Positions 55,766 to 64,000 of a DNA stretch of 64,000 nucleotides are shown here, in pieces. Origin of the DNA: Nitrosomonas sp. Is79A3 (GTDB taxonomy: Bacteria > Pseudomonadota > Gammaproteobacteria > Burkholderiales > Nitrosomonadaceae); assembly GCF_000219585.1 (NCBI RefSeq), contig NC_015731.1:2604001-2668000 (forward strand), given 5' to 3'. A program made the translations under genes and the position numbers. Position 1 is the first letter of the stretch, and each line of letters begins with the position of its first letter. Below the pieces are notes generated by a model. The model ran no database searches. It saw only the letters and a list, made by a program, of their open reading frames with translations, and was not told the origin of the DNA.

Positions 55766-57718
55766 TCATGCCTGCAGCCAGTAAAAAGACCGTGCAGGAA
55801 TCATTAGATTCCCATTCATTGCATGCAAAGATTCTCCATTACATAAATTTTTGATTGAATCGTACTGAAAAAATCCCATGCGTTGCAAAGGTGATAGATC
55901 CAGAAATTGCGGTTCATCATTAAAGTTCCCAATGACCAAAACGCGCGAGCTGCTATTGATTTGGTCAAATCGTAAAAACACAAAAAGATGGGGATTATCT
56001 ACGTTCAATAACTCACGATTGTTTCTATCTGCAAAAGCCGGTATTTCCTTTCGTATAGAAATCATTTTCTTTACCGCATTGAAGATGCTGTACTCAACTG
56101 TTCCTGGTTGTGTTCTTTGCATAGCTTTTTTCCAGTCCATCTTCGGACGGTGTATCCAGCGGCTGTCGTCGTTTTTTGATTCATCATTTAGATAGGAATC
56201 ATCATTTAGTGTTCCGATGGCATCTCCGTAGTAAAGCATCGGAATACCACCAAAGGAAAGGATCATTCCGTGTAATAGGAGAATAATTTTGATGGCCATA
56301 TCAATGGCATCGGGGTCGTTATTTATCAGTGCACGTTCGAGCCCAGCGAGCGAAGCCAGCGATCCAGAGATACGTGCATCGCCGGTTTCTGAATTTCTTC
56401 CGAAGGCAATTCCGGCCGCGAGTGATCCCTCATAATTTCCAGTATAATAATCAACTAGAAAGCGCCGATGCGACTGCGGTTCATATCCTGCGGTGACAAT
56501 GTCAGCGTCGCTGAAACCCCAGCCAATATCATCATGACAGCGCACGTAATTGAGCCAAGTTGCCCGTTCAAGTTTTGAAGGAATATTATGTATCCCTTTG
56601 TTGAGCAGTATGGCCTTCTTTGTCGCCACTGCATCCCATAGCAGCGCCATGAAAGTCGCGTTATAGGCAATCTCGCATTCTTTAGCATTGATGGCATCTT
56701 CACCGAAGTATTTGATTATCTCGGTAGGTGCAACGATAGCTTCAGCGATAAACAGCACACCAGGAGCGGTAACTTGGCAACAATCCTTCATCAACTGCAG
56801 AATTAGATGCGCTTCGCGCTCATTCTGGCAAGAACTGCCCATTTTCTTCCACAGAAATGCCACTGCATCAAGCCGCAGAATATCCGCACCGCGATTGGCC
56901 CAGAACAGAATGATGTCCAACATTTCTATAAAAACTGACGGGTTCCGGTAATTTAAGTCCCATTGATAGTGATTGAACACGGTCATCACCCATTTGCCCA
57001 TCGCCTCATCCCAAGTGAAGTTGCCGGGTGCAGTTTCTGGAAATACTTCCGGCATGGATTCTTCATAGATATCCGGAATCGATCGGTCATTAAAGATGAA
57101 GTAATAGTCCTGATATGCCTTATCACCTTCTCGTGCTTTCACAGCCCAATCATGCAGGTCGGAGGTATGATTGACAACCACATCCAGTGTCAGCAGCATG
57201 TCACGTTTTTTTAGGTTAGTAACCAATTCATCGAAATCTTCGAAGGTACCGAAGCGGCTATCAATCTTGCAAAAATCTCTTACGGCATAACCGCCATCAC
57301 TTTTGCCTTCGGGACAATCGCAGATAGGCATGATGTGCACTAGATTAACTCCCAATTCTTGCAGGTAGTTCAATCTAGACAGCATATCCTTCAGGTTGTC
57401 AGCGTATCCGTTGCAATACAGTGCCATGCCGACCCATTTCTGATTTAGAAACCAGTTGTGATCATTTTCTCGCTCAAGATCACTTTTCTTAAGATGATCT
57501 GGTCTGCTGTTATATTGGCGCATTAGCGTCTCCACTAGATGCAGCATGTGTTTCTTAAAATCCGGGTGATCTCCATAAAGCGTATTGAATAACGAGTAAA
57601 TGGCATAGAAATTTGCTCCCAACCGAGTATAGAAAAATTGCAGATTCTGCGGCTTAGTTTTTTTCTTCAACTCAACCAGAATATCATTGAGCAAAGAATG
57701 TGAAATTTGTTCATACAT
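55766..57718 (-). CDS. ams: Amylosucrase
   Basis: GH13 enzyme (650 residues) that splits sucrose and transfers glucose to an alpha-1,4-glucan, releasing fructose. Catalytic residues: nucleophile Asp284 (ILRLDAVAFLWK), acid/base Glu326 (VLFIAEAIVAP), transition-state Asp396 (YVRCHDDIGWGF). The N-terminal helical domain and the DGGYAVRDFCKIDSRFGTFED loop are typical of amylosucrase. No signal peptide, so it acts inside the cell. Last gene of the sucrose operon, 18 bp after sps. The link of sucrose to glycogen fits its neighbours. Confidence 0.93.
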   Translation of the reverse strand: MYEQISHSLLNDILVELKKKTKPQNLQFFYTRLGANFYAIYSLFNTLYGDHPDFKKHMLHLVETLMRQYNSRPDHLKKSDLERENDHNWFLNQKWVGMALYCNGYADNLKDMLSRLNYLQELGVNLVHIMPICDCPEGKSDGGYAVRDFCKIDSRFGTFEDFDELVTNLKKRDMLLTLDVVVNHTSDLHDWAVKAREGDKAYQDYYFIFNDRSIPDIYEESMPEVFPETAPGNFTWDEAMGKWVMTVFNHYQWDLNYRNPSVFIEMLDIILFWANRGADILRLDAVAFLWKKMGSSCQNEREAHLILQLMKDCCQVTAPGVLFIAEAIVAPTEIIKYFGEDAINAKECEIAYNATFMALLWDAVATKKAILLNKGIHNIPSKLERATWLNYVRCHDDIGWGFSDADIVTAGYEPQSHRRFLVDYYTGNYEGSLAAGIAFGRNSETGDARISGSLASLAGLERALINNDPDAIDMAIKIILLLHGMILSFGGIPMLYYGDAIGTLNDDSYLNDESKNDDSRWIHRPKMDWKKAMQRTQPGTVEYSIFNAVKKMISIRKEIPAFADRNNRELLNVDNPHLFVFLRFDQINSSSRVLVIGNFNDEPQFLDLSPLQRMGFFQYDSIKNLCNGESLHAMNGNLMIPARSFYWLQA

Positions 57719-57736
57719 GAATATATGCGCTTAGAA

Positions 57737-59905
57737 TTATTTGTTTTGCTCAATCCGCCAGTTGTAGTGCTCCAACCCTTCCAGAATACCGTCGGCTTGG
57801 TGACCCTGAGCAAAATATATCTGTTCCAAGTCGCGCAGCGGCTCAAGCTCCGAACTGTAGTTACCAACCACTATACCTAGCGTATCACCGAGCAACATCT
57901 CCTTGTCATTGCCGGAGTCACCTACCACCAGAAAATTCTCTAGAGGCAATCCCCATTTATAAGCCAGATAACGGATGGCATGCCCCTTGGAGGCACGTAT
58001 CGGCAATACGTCTAAAAATTTTTCATGCGAATAGATAAGTCGCGCATGCAAACGATGCTCCCGCAACAATCGATATAAATCCTGCAGCGATGGCATCTTC
58101 TTTGATATCACGTTATAGCTTAGCTTGAATTTACGCTGATTTTCATCGGTTTGAAGTGTCAACCCCGGCAGGCCGGACAAAACTTGCTCTAGTGCATCAC
58201 GTCGCCATAAATGGGCAATGCGGTTTGCCCAACCGACATCCGGTTGTAGTCTAGGGCCATAATTGATTTCGCTTCCAACTGAAGTGATTAGTACATTCGG
58301 AATTGGAACCCGTGCATTCTTGAGAACTTTTACTGCACTTTCCAGAGAGCGACCGGTAGCGACACCGAAGACTACTGATCCTGCATGTTTTTTTAGCCAG
58401 CTAATCAACTGTTGCAATCCTTCTCTGTTTCCAAGCAAGGTGTTGTCTATATCGCTGACTAAGGCCTTTCGCGCCAGCGGCATGGGTGATTTGCCGTCTT
58501 GCAGTGTAAATGAAATCTGACGCCGCATGCGCTTGCGATCACGACGCAACAGTCTGCGTACTTCCTTCATATATTTGCTAACGTGAGCATCCCAGCTATA
58601 GTGACGGCGTGCGCCTATGACACCATTCTTCGACCACGTCCGCCATTGCTGCTTGTCCGATAATACGTTGGATAATGCTGCCGCAATAGCAACCGGATCC
58701 AACGGATTCACCAGCAAACCATTATAACAATTCGCCAAAATATCCCGTGGCCCACCATCTTCGGTAGCTACAAAGGGCAAACCGCTCGCTGCGGTTTCAA
58801 TCAAGGTCAAGCCAAATGGTTCGGTTAGTGCCGGATTAACAAATACACCGCGGCGGCGCGCAGCCAGGCGGTATAGCTCCGGCACATCTTCGGCAGCATG
58901 GTGTTTGGGTATCGCTACGCACCCCCATAAATCATAACGATCTATATCCAGCAACAGCTCCCTCAGTACTTTCTGCGAGGCTTCATCCAGTTCACGAATG
59001 TCGTCACGATTGCCAGAGACGATAACCAGATTGGCCATTTTCTGTAGCTCAGGATTACCTCCATAAGCTTCAATCAGACCCTTCAGATTCTTGTGAATGG
59101 AAGGGCGGCAAATTGTGAGTATTATCGGCTTGGCTGGATCCGATAGAAATTTATCTACCATTCGTATAACATTAGGATTAATTGTTCTACGTCCCGGCGG
59201 CGAAAAGCGCGTAATGTCGGTCCCTGGCGGAATCACGACAAAGCGACTGCGTTCATGATTATGATACATACCGTATTGTTCGGTAACCTCCTGCCGCGTG
59301 CTGGTGACCACCATGTTAACGCTTACCAGCAAATCTTCTTCTACCGCAATGCGGCGTTCGAAATTGAACTGACGTTCAACAGTGTGCTTTTTCCGGCCAC
59401 TTGCCAGCAAGCGCGACTGCTTAGGGCGCCCCAGTGAGTGACCCGTGTGCACCTGAGGTATGCCAAGGAGCAGTGATAGCTGTTGCCCTACATACCCTGC
59501 ATCGGCGTAATGTGTGTGTATCAGATCCGGCAATCGTCCCTGCTGGCGCAAAAAATGTAGGCTGCGATCCACCAGTTGATCGAGATGAGGCCACAGTAAT
59601 TCCTTGCGTATGTAATGCGATGGACCAAAAGGCAGGCGCAGAATACGTGCGCCGTTGCTAACTTCTTCAATGGACTGGGAATAATCCAGAGATACTGCGG
59701 GATCATCAATCAGCCGCGTCAACAAATCAACTTGTCCGACATCGCTATGGCGTGCCAATGCACGCATTAGCTCCACCACATAAGTAGTTTGTCCGCCAGT
59801 ATCAGCATCTCGCCCCAATTCCATGTTATTTCCTCTGATCAAGCCGTGTGGACTGATCATTAAAATGTACAATGGGTTTTCGTTATTGATCGGATCCATC
59901 GTCAT
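57737..59905 (-). CDS. sps: Sucrose-phosphate synthase with C-terminal HAD phosphatase-like domain
   Basis: Transfers glucose from a nucleotide sugar to fructose-6-phosphate. GT4 domain (about 10-470) with GRDADTGGQTTYVVELMRA, HSLGRPKQSRLL and the PALTEPFGLTLIETAASG motif. The HAD-IIB domain (about 485-722) has LVSDIDNTLLGN and GDSGNDKEMLLGD with all catalytic Asp present, so it may also remove the phosphate. The start 59905 overlaps the fructokinase stop (ATGA), which decides it over the longer frame to 59974. 722 residues, the length of two-domain bacterial SPS. Confidence 0.92.
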   Translation of the reverse strand: MTMDPINNENPLYILMISPHGLIRGNNMELGRDADTGGQTTYVVELMRALARHSDVGQVDLLTRLIDDPAVSLDYSQSIEEVSNGARILRLPFGPSHYIRKELLWPHLDQLVDRSLHFLRQQGRLPDLIHTHYADAGYVGQQLSLLLGIPQVHTGHSLGRPKQSRLLASGRKKHTVERQFNFERRIAVEEDLLVSVNMVVTSTRQEVTEQYGMYHNHERSRFVVIPPGTDITRFSPPGRRTINPNVIRMVDKFLSDPAKPIILTICRPSIHKNLKGLIEAYGGNPELQKMANLVIVSGNRDDIRELDEASQKVLRELLLDIDRYDLWGCVAIPKHHAAEDVPELYRLAARRRGVFVNPALTEPFGLTLIETAASGLPFVATEDGGPRDILANCYNGLLVNPLDPVAIAAALSNVLSDKQQWRTWSKNGVIGARRHYSWDAHVSKYMKEVRRLLRRDRKRMRRQISFTLQDGKSPMPLARKALVSDIDNTLLGNREGLQQLISWLKKHAGSVVFGVATGRSLESAVKVLKNARVPIPNVLITSVGSEINYGPRLQPDVGWANRIAHLWRRDALEQVLSGLPGLTLQTDENQRKFKLSYNVISKKMPSLQDLYRLLREHRLHARLIYSHEKFLDVLPIRASKGHAIRYLAYKWGLPLENFLVVGDSGNDKEMLLGDTLGIVVGNYSSELEPLRDLEQIYFAQGHQADGILEGLEHYNWRIEQNK

Positions 59906-60816
59906 ACATTCCAATCCTTTATGAACGGCTCGTAAAAAACTGGAGAATCTGGAATCGCTCCTCGTATTTCGCACAAAGTAGCAGCAAAGACATTGGCGCG
60001 CGACAAGGTAAGCATAGCCGGCCAGCCGCGCAATAAGCCTAGGATGTAAACAGAGGCAAAACCATCCCCTGCACCGACCGTATCCACCAGTGGTTGTGAA
60101 GATGCGGATCCCTCAACACTTTCTACCTTACCCTCGTTGTCGAGTTGCCAAGCTCCCTGTTCACCACATGTAACCAAAACGCTGTCCAAACCAAAACATC
60201 TGACCAAAGCATCAGCATTTTGCACTTGATTTTTACCGGATAACCGGAATAACGATGTCAGTATATCCAACTCTTCCTGATTTATTTTTACCAGGTTTGC
60301 GCGTCTCAGAGAGCGCTCTATGGTGGGTGCATCATACCAAGGTTTACGCAAATTAATATCCAAAAAGCGGGGCGCGTTGCTGCTGCGAATCAATTCTCCC
60401 AGGGCCTGAGCGGACTTTGCACTACGCTGGGCCAAGGTGCCAAAATATATCAGTTGCGGACGCACTGCCAACGTAATCATATGCGTTATGCCTGCATGTA
60501 TATAGTCATATGCTTGCTCTGGCAGAATTTCAAAGCGGTGTCCATATTCTTCCATATGTACCATCACTTGACCGGTCGGATGAGAAGCATCAAGCTGTAT
60601 CCCACAATCATCCATACCGGCATCCTTTATCACCACAAGCAATTCACGGCGAAGTTCGTCGTTTCCAGTGCGCGTTATCAGTACTGGATGCAGTCCAAAT
60701 GCTTGTAGATGGCGTGCAACATTAAACGGCGCACCTCCAAATACTTTCCGGTCATCGAATATATCTGCCAGTACCTCACCGAACAATAAAATAGTTTCTG
60801 CTTGAATAGATGTCAT
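59902..60816 (-). CDS. Fructokinase, PfkB family
   Basis: Phosphorylates fructose released by amylosucrase. 304 residues; N-terminal LLFGEVLADIFDDRKVFGGAPFNVARHL, C-terminal DTVGAGDGFASVYILG with catalytic Asp251. The order fruK-sps-ams resembles the sucrose clusters known from methanotrophs and Nitrosomonas. It follows the HPP gene by 25 bp and overlaps sps by 4 bp. Confidence 0.92.
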   Translation of the reverse strand: MTSIQAETILLFGEVLADIFDDRKVFGGAPFNVARHLQAFGLHPVLITRTGNDELRRELLVVIKDAGMDDCGIQLDASHPTGQVMVHMEEYGHRFEILPEQAYDYIHAGITHMITLAVRPQLIYFGTLAQRSAKSAQALGELIRSSNAPRFLDINLRKPWYDAPTIERSLRRANLVKINQEELDILTSLFRLSGKNQVQNADALVRCFGLDSVLVTCGEQGAWQLDNEGKVESVEGSASSQPLVDTVGAGDGFASVYILGLLRGWPAMLTLSRANVFAATLCEIRGAIPDSPVFYEPFIKDWNV

Positions 60817-60841
60817 AGATACTAGTCAGATATCACACAAA

Positions 60842-61345
60842 TCAATCCTCCCAATTGAGACTCGGTGGCGATGGTTCCATAAGTGACACCGGGTAATGTG
60901 CGAACCCTGGGTAGAGGCGGCTCCAAACAATGGCTACCAGGAAAAGGCTACCAACGCCTAGCAGTACTGGCTCCCAGAGTGCCGACCACCCGGCGTGGGC
61001 CTGAATCATGATAATAGAATTTGCTCCGGCAGGCGGATGAACAGTACGGGTAACGAGCATAAAACATAATGTAAAAACTGTGGCTGCAATATAGACTGAA
61101 ATGGAGTCACCGAAGGCCTGGTAGCAGGCGATGCCGATAAATGCGCCACTCAGATGTCCCCCGAACAATGCACGCGGCTGGGCAGCTGGAGCCCGGGTAA
61201 GCCCAAAAAGGAAAACAGTGGACCCTCCAAGTGAAGCCAGAAGCAACGATTTTTCAGGTAGCCCCGCAATCCATAGTGCAAGTGAAATTGCCACGGTTGC
61301 GCCTAGTGCACGCCAAAGGAGGCGAACGAATGGGTGCTTACTCAT
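60842..61345 (-). CDS. HPP family membrane protein
   Basis: 167 residues with four or five membrane helices and the HPP motif in TRTVHPPAGANSIIMIQAH. Related HPP proteins have been linked to nitrite transport in chloroplasts and cyanobacteria; the function of this one is not known. The start ATG 61345 is preferred to the TTG at 61417. It is the first gene of the operon HPP-fructokinase-sps-ams, 25 bp before fructokinase. Confidence 0.85.
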   Translation of the reverse strand: MSKHPFVRLLWRALGATVAISLALWIAGLPEKSLLLASLGGSTVFLFGLTRAPAAQPRALFGGHLSGAFIGIACYQAFGDSISVYIAATVFTLCFMLVTRTVHPPAGANSIIMIQAHAGWSALWEPVLLGVGSLFLVAIVWSRLYPGFAHYPVSLMEPSPPSLNWED

Positions 61346-61493
61346 TGGAATCTTCACTCTTAATGACTGATATTCACTAAGATGCACATGACTTAAATGA
61401 TTAATTATGAGCAACAACAGTACAAACAGACCAAGTCTTAGCTGGATTTGAACACATTGAAGAATAAATTTTTTGTTCTCCTCGTAGATTTAT

Positions 61494-61546
61494 TAACGAC
61501 CTCTTAAAACAGTTTAATTTACAAAAGCTGTTAACAGAAGTCGTTA
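61494..61546. terminator. Nested hairpin downstream of the porin gene
   Basis: Outer arms TAACGAC (61494-61500) and GTCGTTA (61540-61546); inner arms TTAAAACAG and CTGTTAA. It lies 19 bp beyond the porin stop, before the HPP operon. No long U-tract; possible terminator. Confidence 0.35.
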
Positions 61547-61564
61547 TATTCAGGCTGTAAGTTG

Positions 61565-63073
61565 CTAAAACTTAAAGGTAGCCATGGTATATCCATAGTT
61601 GGTATCCGCGGAAAGACCTGGTCCGACTTTATCAAAGTAAGAACCCTTGAAAATATGACTATACCCTATATCAAAACTCACGCGCTTTAGATAACTGTAC
61701 TGTGGATCCCAGCCTACGCTGACATCAAGCATGTGCCCCAGAAAGCTGCCGGCCCGTCCAGTCGGGTCTTGCAAGCCGCTGCCGACAAATGCAGCGTGTT
61801 TATCCGCTAACCAATATGCGCGATGTGACATCATAAGCCGGACGGTAGGCGTCGGTACAAGTGTTGCACGAAATCCGACAGGCGATAAAAGGTTGGATGG
61901 AAAAAAGGGCCCGAACATACCGGTCGGACCATACTCGACCCGTCGTTTCGCGTACAAAATGTCAAAATTCTTGTCAGGATCGCGGTCCCCCGATGCGAAG
62001 TCGAATAAGTAAATAGCCCTCAACGGCATTGGCGTATTGAAACTATACCCGACCTCGCCGTGATGGCGATGGGCGAAAAGACTTTTATCCCGGGTATCGC
62101 CAAACTGGTACATGGATTCAATTTCATAATCCATCATGCCTTTCGCAGGCTTGGCAAACAGCCTGAAACCGGGGGTCGATAAGTTCCGTTGTCTAAGATT
62201 ATCGCTTTCGTTTAACTGAAGGAAATAACCGTCAAAGTTAGCCCAGCGCAGATCGCGGTTGGTTACATAAGCGCCGGAGAAGTAAGTTTCGGGGGTATTC
62301 CAGTTTAACGATGTCGTTACCCGTTGAACCGGCCGGGAACCAAACACGCGCAGACTCCATTTTTCATCCGTATTGCCGAGCATAAAATGCAAGCCGTCGA
62401 ACGCGGGCGAGAGAGTTCCCCAACGATGTCCGCCTACCAAGCGCGCTTCACCCAAGTCCATCATGAAACGACCGACTTCGAATTTCGCCGCATAGCCTGT
62501 ACCCAGAAAATTTTTGTCATGCAGGCCGAGGTGCATTTGGGTAAAGTCAAAATGATCGGCGAAATTCGGGTTATGAGCTTGCCCGAAACTGGCCATCGTG
62601 GAGCGCATATCAGTCAATTCAAGCGTGAACTTAAGCGGATCGATGATATTCTTGATTTCCATCAAGAATCTTGTCCGTTGATGAATCTGATCATTAAAAC
62701 CCGGAATAGTTTTTGTGAAACCATTGTCAAAAACGTCATAGCGCGTGCGATGTTCAACAGCCACATTGAGCCAATCCGGTGCCATCGCAGCAAGGGGAGT
62801 TTTATGGCTCTCCATAAGCTTGGTTAAGTTATCAAAGTCAAATCGAGTATGCCCTACGGTTTCCTGCGCAGTGAATGGACCAGCTTGTGCCGTATTAAAT
62901 GGTGCGGCAGCTTGCGCAGTATTGCTTGAATTTTTATTGAAAATTATCAATTTTTTTGTCTTCGTTTCATCTGTCTTGTCTGTTTCTGTAGCGAACGTAT
63001 TGCCGCTCCATAAGAAAAAACCAATAATGCAAAACATCATGCAGTAAACTCTCTCAATAGCCCTGCCGTTCAT
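61565..63073 (-). CDS. Outer-membrane porin, alginate-export type
   Basis: 502 residues. Signal peptide MNGRAIERVYCMMFCIIGFFLW..., then a linker and a beta-barrel of the alginate-export family (FTLELTDMRSTMASFGQ, GYAAKFEVGRFMMDLGEARLVGG, YFSGAYVTNRDLRWANFDGYF, SFDIGYSHIFKGSYFDKVGPG), ending in Phe (ATFKF) as outer-membrane barrels do. GGGGAGGG 8 nt before the ATG supports the start. It is upstream of the sucrose operon but separated by 220 bp; transport of sugar or polyuronate cannot be decided. A perfect palindrome precedes it. Confidence 0.85.
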   Translation of the reverse strand: MNGRAIERVYCMMFCIIGFFLWSGNTFATETDKTDETKTKKLIIFNKNSSNTAQAAAPFNTAQAGPFTAQETVGHTRFDFDNLTKLMESHKTPLAAMAPDWLNVAVEHRTRYDVFDNGFTKTIPGFNDQIHQRTRFLMEIKNIIDPLKFTLELTDMRSTMASFGQAHNPNFADHFDFTQMHLGLHDKNFLGTGYAAKFEVGRFMMDLGEARLVGGHRWGTLSPAFDGLHFMLGNTDEKWSLRVFGSRPVQRVTTSLNWNTPETYFSGAYVTNRDLRWANFDGYFLQLNESDNLRQRNLSTPGFRLFAKPAKGMMDYEIESMYQFGDTRDKSLFAHRHHGEVGYSFNTPMPLRAIYLFDFASGDRDPDKNFDILYAKRRVEYGPTGMFGPFFPSNLLSPVGFRATLVPTPTVRLMMSHRAYWLADKHAAFVGSGLQDPTGRAGSFLGHMLDVSVGWDPQYSYLKRVSFDIGYSHIFKGSYFDKVGPGLSADTNYGYTMATFKF

Positions 63074-63135
63074 ATTTTTACCCTCCCCTTAATATTAAGT
63101 AATATTTATATAATACTGAGGAATAACAGTGAATA

Positions 63136-63157
63136 ATATAAGTGCAAGCACTTATAT
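63136..63157. promoter_or_regulatory. Perfect 22-bp palindrome upstream of porin gene
   Basis: ATATAAGTGC-AA-GCACTTATAT, 10-bp arms, 63-84 bp upstream of the porin start and 13 bp from the left end of the IS3 element. Likely an operator; the regulator is not identified. Confidence 0.5.
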
Positions 63158-63238
63158 ATTAGCGACTCTATGAGCTTCCCCCGAAAAATAGTCTTCCAAG
63201 GGTGACGTACAATTAACGTTACTATTGAGAGGAAGACG

Positions 63239-63532
63239 ATGAAGAAGATACCGAAGCAGGAATACACGACCGAGTTCAAGGAGCAAGCGGTCAAGCAAGT
63301 GAAGATGGGAAAGTCGATTGTTCTGGTAGCGAAGGAACTGGGACTGGTAGAACAAACACTGCGCAACTGGGTAAAGTTGGCGGAGGCAGGCAAACTTAAC
63401 GGTAAGGGTACCAAGGTTGTCACACCGGAACAAATGGATCTATCCCGGTTACGTGCTGAGAACGTAAGGCTGAAACGGGAGTGTGAGATCCTAAAAAAAG
63501 CAACGGCGTACTTCGCGAGAGATGTTGTGTGA
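63239..63532 (+). CDS. IS3-family transposase OrfA
   Basis: 97 residues: HTH_Tnp_1 (YTTEFKEQAVKQVKMGKS, VAKELGLVEQTLRNWVK) and a leucine-zipper end (RLRAENVRLKRECEILKKA). CTA AAA AAA near 63493 is a typical -1 slip site. The stop overlaps the orfB GTG (GTGA). Confidence 0.93.
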   Translation: MKKIPKQEYTTEFKEQAVKQVKMGKSIVLVAKELGLVEQTLRNWVKLAEAGKLNGKGTKVVTPEQMDLSRLRAENVRLKRECEILKKATAYFARDVV

Positions 63533-64000
63533 AGTACGCCTGGATTGATAAGCAACGGGAGTTTTCTCTCGCCGAGATGTGTACGATATTAGATGTCAGC
63601 GTGAGCGGATACCGGTCGTGGAAGCGTGGTGGCAAACCGGATCGCAAACGCATCACCGACGTTCAAATGCTGACGCTGATCCAATCTATTCATGCCGAAC
63701 TCAAGGGGATCTACGGTAGTCCGAGAATGGTCAGAGAATTGCGTGACCGTGGGTTTCCAGCTTCCAAGAAGCGGGTTGAACGTCTAATGCGAGAGAACGG
63801 CATTCGTGCAAGGCACAAGCGGCGCTACAAGATAACGACGGACTCCCGGCACAATCTGCCGATTGCACCGAATCTGCTGGATCGGAATTTCAGTCCAGCC
63901 GCGCCTAATCAGGTCTGGACATCCGATATCACTTACCTATGGACAGATGAGGGCTGGCTATATCTGGCTATCGTGCTTGATCTGTTTAACCGTGAGGTGG
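63529..64000 (+). CDS. IS3-family transposase OrfB, partial
   Basis: Starts at GTG 63529 (KYAWIDKQREFSLAEM), with an HTH_21 region (GIYGSPRMVRELRDRGF) and the beginning of the rve domain; the first catalytic Asp is in VWTSDITYLWT. Cut by the window end at 64000 without an internal stop. Confidence 0.92.
   Translation, partial: MKYAWIDKQREFSLAEMCTILDVSVSGYRSWKRGGKPDRKRITDVQMLTLIQSIHAELKGIYGSPRMVRELRDRGFPASKKRVERLMRENGIRARHKRRYKITTDSRHNLPIAPNLLDRNFSPAAPNQVWTSDITYLWTDEGWLYLAIVLDLFNREV

Larger units (their letters stand above)
63171..64000 (+). mobile_element. IS3-family insertion sequence, left part (runs off window)
   Basis: A probable left end TGAGCTTCCCCCGAAAAATA starts near 63171, followed by orfA and orfB in -1 register with a slippery A7 run (63493-63499). 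Different from the IS at 50770. The right end is outside the window, so the target duplication cannot be checked. Confidence 0.85.

Noticed and set aside
1..64000. tRNA, rRNA, riboswitch or CRISPR loci
   Set aside because: None recognised by eye; a tRNAscan/Rfam run would be needed to exclude small ones.

Overview
The window looks like a chromosomal segment of an ammonia-oxidising betaproteobacterium of the Nitrosomonas group. This rests on gene content only: an Rh50-type ammonia channel, a sucrose synthesis/amylosucrase cluster, and the block leuC-leuD-leuB-asd-fimV-truA-trpF-trpB-trpA-accD-folC-dedD-cvpA-purF-metZ, an order familiar from betaproteobacterial chromosomes. No rRNA or tRNA gene was recognised, so the genus is an inference.

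Left part (1-30,500) is mostly core. In order: the end of an Nramp-like metal transporter and an Atm1-type ABC exporter; motAB with a membrane-anchored methyltransferase; cysS facing two tandem cyclophilins; the long minus-strand biosynthetic block (8.3-25.7 kb), interrupted only by a 147-bp inverted-repeat element at 21.1 kb; an MFS permease; then a plus-strand redox cluster of rubrerythrin, a fused Fe-S/DUF3501 protein and a CNP1-like lipoprotein.

Middle part (30.5-52.1 kb) is an accessory island. It carries a Tc (ABC-type) toxin system: a 3212-residue TcA subunit and a TcB-TcC fusion of about 2600 residues with an RHS cage and a variable C-terminal domain. The TcB-TcC gene is split by a one-base frameshift in a CCC run near 48,724. 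Between the two toxin genes lie a VapBC-like toxin-antitoxin pair, an orphan antitoxin-like ORF, one intact and two broken REP-associated transposase genes, and two REPIN-like inverted repeats. A complete IS3-family element with a 4-bp target duplication sits just upstream of tcB-tcC.

Right part (52-64 kb) returns to metabolism: the Rh50 channel; a divergent HxlR regulator/GST pair sharing two palindromic operators; a decayed DUF547 gene; a minus-strand operon HPP protein - fructokinase - sucrose-phosphate synthase/phosphatase - amylosucrase; an alginate-export-type porin with a perfect 22-bp palindrome upstream; and the left part of a second IS3-family element running off the end.

Best candidates for something new are the Tc locus (frameshift, expandable polyproline hinge, duplicated PA14-like module, unassigned effector domain), the REPIN/RAYT cluster inside it, and the Fe-S/DUF3501 fusion. 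All functions are read from sequence motifs; no database search was possible.
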